Source of the DNA: Muribaculaceae bacterium
GTDB lineage: Bacteria; Bacteroidota; Bacteroidia; Bacteroidales; Muribaculaceae
Assembly (NCBI GenBank): GCA_009775195.1
Contig: VSPF01000118.1
Location: forward strand, 1-9,017
Length of the DNA stretch: 9,017 nucleotides
Direction: 5' to 3'
Shown one piece after another: positions 1 to 4,608 of the stretch (position 1 is the first letter of the stretch; each line of letters begins with the position of its first letter). Under the pieces are notes generated by a model. The model searched no databases. It was not told the DNA's origin and was given only the letters and a program-made list of their open reading frames with translations. A program made the position numbers and the translations under genes.

Positions 1-128
1 ACGGGGCTGAATACGTCGACGACGACGGAAACATGGTCGATTATGACAAAATGTCGCCACAGCACCTGCTGGCACCGGGCGACTATGTCCTGTTGAAGCT
101 ACCCGACCCCGCTACCACTCGTAACTGA
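1..128 (+). CDS. C-terminal fragment of an unidentified protein
   Basis: An open frame enters from the left edge (first full codon at base 3) and runs 41 codons to a TGA at 126-128. The visible tail is acidic at first, with a D-D-D-G-N stretch, and ends LLKLPDPATTRN. No domain can be recognised from so short a piece, and I do not assign a function. It is the only plus-strand gene in the window. Its last 17 bases overlap the end of the minus-strand barrel gene, so the two genes converge tail to tail. No hairpin terminator is visible between them, as expected when the coding ends overlap. The reading frame is reasonably convincing because it is uninterrupted and codon use is like that of the neighbours, but a chance open frame of this length is possible. 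Confidence 0.55.
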   Translation, partial: GAEYVDDDGNMVDYDKMSPQHLLAPGDYVLLKLPDPATTRN

Positions 129-777
129 TGCTTATGCCGAGGTTGTTGAGGGTAAGGGAGTTATCATTCCAATAATAATTATTGTTCGAAGTCAGCAACT
201 GGTACGACACGCCTACATTGACGGCATGGTCGGGGCGTTCTTTAGATACAGGTATGCGCAGACCGACCGAGGGCCGGAAGTAAAACTGCGTCTCGTTCGT
301 CATAAAACCGTCGGCCATGCGCAGATAGTCGCTGCCTATGAGCCACGAAGCACCGACTTTGAAATCGATGAAGAACGAAGTAGCCTCCTGCGACCCTATA
401 TTGAAACGGAAATCAGAAAATAGGGGTATCATCACTTTCGTCTTGGTGTTACCCCTATACATATAGTCGTAATCGGGGTTAGGTCGCCAACCCTGAGGCT
501 GCTGCGCCATAACGACATCGACACCGGCGCCGACACCCATAAAGAACCACGACGAGTACTGGAAACCCTGCGTTGTCGAAAAGTCAATGACATTTGCGCG
601 GTTATGCCCCACGCCGGCGAGACCCGAAACCTCGACAAAGCCCTTGTAGTTGAGCGACCCCGACAATGCCGGGGAAATGAGTTGTGGCAGTTGGTTGGCA
701 ATCTGGTAATACTGGGCCGGGACGTGCAGGGGCAGCAGGAAAGCCAATGCAATGACAAGAAGATAGAAACGTTTCAT
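112..777 (-). CDS. putative outer-membrane beta-barrel protein, 221 aa
   Basis: The protein begins MKRFYLLVIALAFLLPLHVPA, a typical Sec signal peptide with cleavage expected after A21, before QYYQ. The mature part alternates short hydrophobic strands with polar turns (for example SSWFFMGVGAGVDVV and VGLRIPVSKE). It ends in a strand closing with an aromatic residue (GISISYEW), as outer-membrane barrels do. About 200 mature residues would suit a barrel of roughly 8-10 strands. I chose the ATG at 775-777; a TTG nine codons upstream extends the frame, but it would put polar residues in front of the signal peptide. No specific family is recognised, and the role (adhesion, transport or structure) is unknown. 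It stands apart from the larger operon, behind a long leader. Confidence 0.72.
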   Translation of the reverse strand: MKRFYLLVIALAFLLPLHVPAQYYQIANQLPQLISPALSGSLNYKGFVEVSGLAGVGHNRANVIDFSTTQGFQYSSWFFMGVGAGVDVVMAQQPQGWRPNPDYDYMYRGNTKTKVMIPLFSDFRFNIGSQEATSFFIDFKVGASWLIGSDYLRMADGFMTNETQFYFRPSVGLRIPVSKERPDHAVNVGVSYQLLTSNNNYYWNDNSLTLNNLGISISYEW

Positions 778-959
778 AATATGTCGGTTATTTAAGTTTC
801 GCAAGTCTTAGCCTTGCACACTGTTAACGGTTTATCGGTTAGTGGTTAGCCTTAGTTCGCTGATTACTAATAATATTGTTATTTACATAAAGCATAACCT
901 ATAACCAAAAGACTACTAACAGTGAGCAAGTTGCATACTTACGAAACTTTAATCGGTTA

Positions 960-988
960 TATATTGAAATATAAACACCGCAGGGGCC
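960..988 (-). promoter_or_regulatory. copy A of a 29-bp dyad-containing element
   Basis: The element matches 2016-2044 at 23 of 29 positions, including an identical 11-mer (TATAAACACCG on the plus strand) and GGCC at the same spacing. It overlaps a small inverted repeat, TTATAT-6 nt-ATATAA (957-974). It lies about 190 bp upstream of the barrel gene start. On the minus strand it contains TATATTTC, close to the Bacteroidota -7 box, but no good -33 box is in place. It could be a regulator site, a promoter part, or a chance resemblance. Confidence 0.35.
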
Positions 989-996
989 TCACTTGT

Positions 997-1092
997 TTAT
1001 GCACACACTTTATAGCACCAACTGAAACAACACGTCGTCGAGATGATGCCGGCCATAGCGGCAGCATCGTCAAACGAACCTTCACGTATCAT
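997..1092 (-). pseudogene. possible remnant of a GNAT acetyltransferase N-terminus (31 codons)
   Basis: A short ATG-started frame sits directly behind the rpmH terminator. It begins MIREGSFDDAAAMAGI, which resembles the first strand and helix of GNAT N-acetyltransferases (pattern I-R-x-A-x-x-x-D-A-x-x-I-A-x-I). The rest (STTCCFSWCYKVCA, then TAA) does not look like the family, and no continuation is seen in the other frames. It may be a decayed gene start, a small peptide gene, or chance. Overlapping plus-strand frames are open too, so coding direction is uncertain. There is no ribosome binding site to help. Confidence 0.2.
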
Positions 1093-1097
1093 GACAA

Positions 1098-1126
1098 ATA
1101 AAAAAAGCCGCCCTAAATGAGCGGCT
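1098..1126 (-). terminator. intrinsic terminator of rpmH
   Basis: On the minus strand, AGCCGC and GCGGCT form a perfect 6-bp GC-rich stem around a 9-nt loop. It is followed immediately by a T-rich run (six T, then ATT). It lies about 20 bp after the rpmH stop codon. Confidence 0.85.
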
Positions 1127-1145
1127 GCATAAGGTGCTTCACTAC

Positions 1146-1301
1146 TTACTTGCTTGCGATGTGGTCGGAAACAGAAAGCGAGTAGCGACCTTTAGCGCGA
1201 CGACGGGCCAGCACCTTGCGGCCATTGGCGGTTGCCATTCTTTCACGGAAGCCGTGTTTGTTAACGAGCTTACGGTTAGAGGGTTGGAATGTTCTTTTCA
1301 T
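1146..1301 (-). CDS. rpmH: 50S ribosomal protein L34, 51 aa
   Basis: The translation starts MKRTFQPSNRK and continues with HGFRERMATANGRKVLARRR, which is the L34 signature. L34 is a small, very basic protein of the large ribosomal subunit that packs against 23S rRNA. The length (51 residues) is near the usual 44-53. After the arginine-rich core it ends with SLSVSDHIASK, a short variable tail as in other Bacteroidales. The gene has its own promoter of Bacteroidota type 45-75 bp upstream and its own terminator, so it is a single-gene transcript here. In many bacteria rpmH lies next to rnpA and dnaA; neither is seen in this window. The product call is secure. Confidence 0.97.
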   Translation of the reverse strand: MKRTFQPSNRKLVNKHGFRERMATANGRKVLARRRAKGRYSLSVSDHIASK

Positions 1302-1344
1302 TGCCTTATCGTGATTTTTCTATTGTTTGCATAGTTTCGGAGTG

Positions 1345-1377
1345 CAAATTTAGGCATTTTCTACGGCATATCCAAAA
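1345..1377 (-). promoter_or_regulatory. Bacteroidota-type promoter of rpmH
   Basis: On the minus strand, TTTTG (1373-1377) is followed after exactly 20 nt by TAAATTTG (1345-1352). This fits the Bacteroidota primary sigma-factor consensus of TTTG, 19-20 nt, TAnnTTTG. Transcription would start near 1338, giving a leader of about 35 nt before the rpmH ATG. It is the clearest promoter in the window. Confidence 0.8.
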
Positions 1378-1427
1378 TTTCTACAAAATATTTTTTGAAA
1401 ACAAGTCGGCATAAGCATCAAAAGCAT

Positions 1428-1483
1428 AAAAAATCAACCGGCAGCGAGGATGTCACAAACGACTCTTGTTGCCGGTTGATTTT
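1428..1483 (-). terminator. terminator of the flavodoxin gene, long hairpin
   Basis: Two perfectly complementary 14-base arms (1430-1443 and 1470-1483, core CAACCGGCA/TGCCGGTTG) flank a 26-nt loop. On the minus strand the hairpin is followed by six T, and it lies about 20 bp past the flavodoxin stop, so it should end that transcript. In plus-strand RNA the helix extends by six more pairs using three G-U wobbles, leaving a loop of about 14 nt, and is followed by TTTTATAT. It could therefore also act in the other direction. Confidence 0.85.
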
Positions 1484-1502
1484 ATATTGACCTATCTTAT
1501 CA

Positions 1503-2000
1503 TCACATTTCCTTTTTGAGCTGGTCGGTCCAATCGCGGAGGCGTGTGGCGGTGAGCTCGGGGTGGTTTACCTCGTCGAGCACAAGGCCGCGCATGGTGG
1601 CACCGTCAGATGCCTCAGACTTGTCGAAGTGATAACCCGTTGCCGGGAACTCGCCGATAAATGTTGCCCCGGTGTCGCGCAGACGCTCGTAGAGTATGCC
1701 GACAGCGTTGCAGAAGGTGTCGCTCATGGTCTCGTCGCCACAACCGAAAATCGCAATTTTCTTGCCGCCGAGGTCGAGGGGCTGCATACCGGCAACAAAG
1801 TCGTACCAATCATCTTCGAGGGCGCCGTCACCCCATGTCGACGAGCCAATCACGAGCGTGTCGTAGTCGGCCACCTTGTCGGGAGTTGTCTCGCCCACAT
1901 CGTGTATGTCTTTGTCGGCAACGTCTAATAGCCGGCCAATGCGGCGTGCAATGTCGGCTGTGGTGCCCGTGGCAGAACCGTAGAATATACCTGTTTTCAT
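1503..2000 (-). CDS. fldA: long-chain flavodoxin, 165 aa
   Basis: Flavodoxins are small cytosolic FMN proteins that carry low-potential electrons, for example to or from pyruvate oxidoreductases, in place of ferredoxin. The N-terminus GIFYGSATGTTADIA (residues 4-18) contains the FMN phosphate loop G-S-x-T-G-x-T (8-14). The 50s loop GSSTWGDG (52-59) supplies Trp56. The 90s loop begins FGCGDE (85-90) and runs into DTFCNAVG (94-101). The part after residue 110 (GATFIGEFPATGYHF, GLVLDE, PELTATR) is the extra segment of the long-chain class and follows the E. coli FldA pattern. One oddity is that the tyrosine that normally stacks on FMN in the GD-x-x-x-Y loop is absent; the loop reads GDETMSDTF, one residue shorter. 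The gene lies 54 bp after rmuC and is followed by a strong terminator. Confidence 0.93.
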   Translation of the reverse strand: MKTGIFYGSATGTTADIARRIGRLLDVADKDIHDVGETTPDKVADYDTLVIGSSTWGDGALEDDWYDFVAGMQPLDLGGKKIAIFGCGDETMSDTFCNAVGILYERLRDTGATFIGEFPATGYHFDKSEASDGATMRGLVLDEVNHPELTATRLRDWTDQLKKEM

Positions 2001-2015
2001 AGTCAGAACTTAGTT

Positions 2016-2044
2016 TATACTAAAATATAAACACCGTGAAGGCC
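2016..2044 (-). promoter_or_regulatory. copy B of the 29-bp dyad-containing element
   Basis: It sits in the 54-bp gap between rmuC and flavodoxin, ending 15 bp before the flavodoxin ATG. It overlaps a perfect inverted repeat GTTTATA-6 nt-TATAAAC (2013-2032). It matches copy A (960-988) at 23 of 29 positions, and all six differences are transitions. TATATTTT on the minus strand resembles a -7 box, with TTG only 16 nt upstream, so a promoter reading is weak. A regulator binding site for flavodoxin is an alternative. Confidence 0.4.
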
Positions 2045-2054
2045 ACAATGTTCG

Positions 2055-3248
2055 CTATGATGCATTATCATCGTCGGCGGTGTATCGCGGCGGCAGGTTC
2101 TTTTTCGATTTCGCGCCGAGTTGTTCGAGTTTCTGCGCCCTGGCAATGAGGTTGCCGGGACCGCCGGTAAGTTTGCCGAAGGCGGTGTTCCAGGCATCGC
2201 GGGCCGACGAAATCGACTTGTCGAGCCGGTCCATATCGTCGAGGAAGCCGCGCAGCTTGTCGAGCATCTTGCCGGCCTCGTCGGCAATGGCGAGGGCGTT
2301 GCGATTCTGCTTGTCGTGGCGCCACATCTGCTCGATTAGCTTGACAATCGACATGAGGTGTGTCGGCGATATGATGAGCACATGGCTGTCGTAGGCTGTC
2401 TGCCACAGCTTGGGGTCGAGGTTCATGGCGGCAAGGAAGGCCCCCTCGTGCGGTATAAACATCAGCACGTGGTCGAAACGCCCGTCGCCGACCACGTCCT
2501 GGTACGATTTGGTGCGCAGTTCGGCAATGTGCTTTTTGACCGACATGATGTGGGCACGGGCATACTGTTCGCGCCCGGCCTCGCTATCGGCATTGAGCAT
2601 ATTGATATATGCCTGGATTGACACTTTCGAATCGATGATAATCTTGCGTCCCTCGGTGTAGTTTATCACCACGTCGGGGCGCAGACGGTTGCCGTCGGCG
2701 TCGGTGACGGTCTCCTGCACCGTATATTCATAGCCACGGCGGAAACCGGCCTGCTCGAGTATGTTGTCGAGTATGATTTCGCCCCATTCGCCCTGCAGCC
2801 TCGAGTTGCCCTTGAGGGCGTCGGTGAGGCGGCGAGTCTCGCGGCTGACGGTGTTGTTGAGGTCTACGAGGTCGCGGATGCGTTCGCCGAGCGAGAAGCG
2901 TTCGCGTGCCTCCTGGCTGTAGTATTCGGTAATCGAGCGTTTGAAATTTTCGAGGTCCTGCTTTACAGGGGCTAAGACTTCCGACAGGCCGTGGGTATTC
3001 TGCTGGCGCAAGGTTTCGGAATTGAGTGCCAGTACGCGGGTGGCAAGCTGGGAGAACCGTTTTTCGAAGTCCGCATTAATCTGCTCGATATCGGCCTTCT
3101 GACGAGCCAAGGCAGAGTCAGAGGCAGCGCAACGCTCGCCAAGGCGCGCGTTTTCGACACGCGCCGCCGACAGTTTGCCCCACAATACAAAGACAGCCGC
3201 CAGGGCCCCGGCGAGGGCGGCGGCGAGTATGACGACGACAGTAATCAC
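2055..3248 (-). CDS. rmuC: RmuC family DNA recombination protein, 397 aa
   Basis: RmuC proteins limit inversions and recombination at short inverted repeats and are predicted nucleases of the PD-(D/E)xK type. Residues 2-24 form one membrane-spanning segment (ITVVVILAAALAGALAAVFV). Residues 27-115 are rich in charged and heptad-like positions, as expected for a coiled coil. The catalytic-type region follows: LQGEWGE (151-157), RPDVVI (190-195, Asp192) and IIIDSK (203-208, Asp206 and Lys208), then VLMFIPHEGAF (261-271) and LIISPTHLM (291-299). Order and spacing fit the family, and the length is within its range. The start is GTG, overlapping the stop of the HU-like gene by 4 bp (GTGA), which implies translational coupling. 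The C-terminus is short and polar (DDDNAS). The product call is firm; substrate and exact role are known only loosely for the family. Confidence 0.94.
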   Translation of the reverse strand: MITVVVILAAALAGALAAVFVLWGKLSAARVENARLGERCAASDSALARQKADIEQINADFEKRFSQLATRVLALNSETLRQQNTHGLSEVLAPVKQDLENFKRSITEYYSQEARERFSLGERIRDLVDLNNTVSRETRRLTDALKGNSRLQGEWGEIILDNILEQAGFRRGYEYTVQETVTDADGNRLRPDVVINYTEGRKIIIDSKVSIQAYINMLNADSEAGREQYARAHIMSVKKHIAELRTKSYQDVVGDGRFDHVLMFIPHEGAFLAAMNLDPKLWQTAYDSHVLIISPTHLMSIVKLIEQMWRHDKQNRNALAIADEAGKMLDKLRGFLDDMDRLDKSISSARDAWNTAFGKLTGGPGNLIARAQKLEQLGAKSKKNLPPRYTADDDNAS

Positions 3249-3550
3249 CTGTGCTTACCGGGTATGATTTCGTCGACAGGATTGAGCCTGCGCAGCAGCG
3301 AGGCACCCGGCTCAAACTCCATAACGATTTCGGGCGGAAGCAGCATACGGCTGCCGGTCGACAGGTCTTCGCGCACCTCTTCGTCGTGCTTGACGGCACT
3401 GAAAGTACCAAACGTGGGCACTGCCACGGCATCGAGCTCGGCCCCGGTCTGCTGCAAGACCACCGACAAGCCCTCGACAAGGGCATCTATATCAGACTGC
3501 GAGCGACCTGTGCGCTCAGTCATCACTTTGCGTAATTGCTTGTAATCCAT
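3245..3550 (-). CDS. HU/IHF-like DNA-binding protein with divergent arm, 101 aa
   Basis: HU-family proteins dimerise and bend DNA through beta-arms. Here an N-terminal helical part (residues 1-38, DYKQLRKVMTERTG...IDALVEGLSVVLQQ) is followed by VPTFGTFSAVK (44-54), the HU 'PGFGTF' strand-turn. The C-terminal MEFEPGASLLRRL (77-89) matches the HU 'F-x-P-G-x-x-L' ending. The arm between them (HDEEVREDLSTGSRMLLPPEI) is acidic at its base and lacks the Arg-Asn-Pro tip that HU inserts in the minor groove, though the S/T-G-S-R stretch keeps one arginine. Many Bacteroidota carry such HU-like paralogs of unclear function. It overlaps rmuC by 4 bp and starts 14 bp after the porin gene, so it belongs to the same transcript. 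DNA binding is inferred from the fold. Confidence 0.8.
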   Translation of the reverse strand: MDYKQLRKVMTERTGRSQSDIDALVEGLSVVLQQTGAELDAVAVPTFGTFSAVKHDEEVREDLSTGSRMLLPPEIVMEFEPGASLLRRLNPVDEIIPGKHR

Positions 3551-3564
3551 TGGGTAGAGAGTTT

Positions 3565-4608
3565 TTAGAAATACATCACGGCACCGGCCGTGAGTTTATT
3601 GTTATCGTCAGCCGTGACTTTGACGCCACGGTGATAGAAATACTGTTCGAAATTGACCTTGAAATCGAAATGCACCTTGCCATAGTGCATGGTCGTGGTG
3701 GCACCGAAGGTCAGACGCTTACGCGCCGCGATGTTTGCACTCAGCACGCCGTCGACATATATGCCGTTCGAACCCTCGGTGACACCCTCGAAACGCGACT
3801 GCACCGACATGCGGTCGGCCCACTTCCATTTCACCGGCCAGCCATAGTCGGCAAGAATACTGTATGCCAGCGAGTTTTTCATCGGGCCGCAATAGTGGCG
3901 CCATATATACTCGCCCTCGACATATAGACCGCCGTACGACCACGACAGCGAGGCGTCAAACTGGTTGATGCGGCACCCGGCACCCTTGCCGCCGGGCACA
4001 CGCGACATAAAGCCTACCTCGGGCTTGAAGCCGTTGGCCGCATAATTGGCCTTTATGCTATAAGTCAGGGCACTATTCCACTTGGTATGGTCGGTCATAT
4101 CGGAGGCATTGAATATGCCGCCCTCGATATAGAGCGATGTCGACGGCACGGTATATCCGGCCTTGACACCGACCGAGCGCAGATTGCCGAACAAAGCAAC
4201 CAGCCCGACATCGGTAAAATAATATAAGTGAGGCTGTCGCGACGACTCCACGCTAAAGGGCACACGCATCTGGCCGGCATAGACCTGGAGCCCCTCGGCC
4301 GGGCTGACACGCATATAGGCGTCGAGGAGCTTGATTTTGCCACGGTCGGAAAAATCGACCTGTAGCAGGTAATCGACACGCGGCATCACGAAGCCGCCGG
4401 CGCTCAGCCTGGCATTGCGCACCACGAAGCGGCTGTCGCCGGTGGCGGTAGACAGTTGGTAAAATGTGCGCATGGTGCCATGAAACACCGGTATATACTT
4501 GTGTATGTCGGTCTTGGCGGCATCTTCGCCCCACGCCGGGAGCATAGATACCACCATGAGCAAGACCGCCAACAGCGGCTTAGTAATCGTAGACAAGTTC
4601 GAAATCAT
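3565..4608 (-). CDS. OprO/OprP-like outer-membrane porin, 347 aa
   Basis: The protein starts with a signal peptide (ISNLSTITKPLLAVLLMVVSMLPAWG, cleavage near residue 25-27). Its body reads like the phosphate-selective porin O/P family: an early strand FVVRNARLSAGGFV with MPRVDYLLQVDFS, then LLDAYMRVSP, then GLQVYAGQMRVPFSVESSRQP. In this family the sequence K-I-x-D-A-(Y/F)-v and G-Q-x-k-x-P-f near residues 90-125 is typical. Many amphipathic strands follow, and the chain ends with KLTAGAVMYF, with a terminal Phe expected for outer-membrane insertion. The frame is open 50 codons further upstream, but that part overlaps the lipoprotein gene and lacks a signal peptide, so I chose the ATG at 4606-4608. 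This gives a 29-bp overlap with the lipoprotein gene. Selectivity for phosphate or another solute cannot be read from the sequence. Confidence 0.78.
   Translation of the reverse strand: MISNLSTITKPLLAVLLMVVSMLPAWGEDAAKTDIHKYIPVFHGTMRTFYQLSTATGDSRFVVRNARLSAGGFVMPRVDYLLQVDFSDRGKIKLLDAYMRVSPAEGLQVYAGQMRVPFSVESSRQPHLYYFTDVGLVALFGNLRSVGVKAGYTVPSTSLYIEGGIFNASDMTDHTKWNSALTYSIKANYAANGFKPEVGFMSRVPGGKGAGCRINQFDASLSWSYGGLYVEGEYIWRHYCGPMKNSLAYSILADYGWPVKWKWADRMSVQSRFEGVTEGSNGIYVDGVLSANIAARKRLTFGATTTMHYGKVHFDFKVNFEQYFYHRGVKVTADDNNKLTAGAVMYF

Larger units (their letters stand above)
778..1097. other. gene-poor leader/intergenic region
   Basis: This stretch lies between the rpmH terminator and the minus-strand barrel gene. 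No convincing gene, tRNA or clear promoter was found. It holds three copies of the heptamer TCGGTTA (784-790, 835-841, 953-959), a 29-bp element with a small dyad (960-988) that recurs upstream of flavodoxin, and a 31-codon minus-strand open frame (997-1092). A TTTTG about 20 nt upstream of TAAATAAC on the minus strand is only a weak promoter match. The barrel gene's promoter must lie somewhere here unless it is read from rpmH. Confidence 0.5.

Noticed and set aside
778..804. TTG start extending the left barrel gene by nine codons.
   Set aside because: The ATG at 775-777 gives a textbook signal peptide, while the extension adds polar residues (LRNLNNRHI-like) in front of it.
805..996. Search for a tRNA or other structured RNA gene in the leader region.
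   Set aside because: No cloverleaf, GTTC-type T-arm or other familiar RNA pattern was found.
1001..1101. Plus-strand open frames in the gene-poor region, such as one ending YHDK at 1101.
   Set aside because: They are short, without a plausible start or family resemblance, and compete with the minus-strand frame there.
1134..1334. A plus-strand 66-codon frame over rpmH.
   Set aside because: The minus strand encodes an unmistakable L34; the plus frame is its shadow.
2991..3545. A 184-codon plus-strand frame opposite rmuC and the HU-like gene.
   Set aside because: It spans two real genes on the other strand and shows no recognisable protein pattern.
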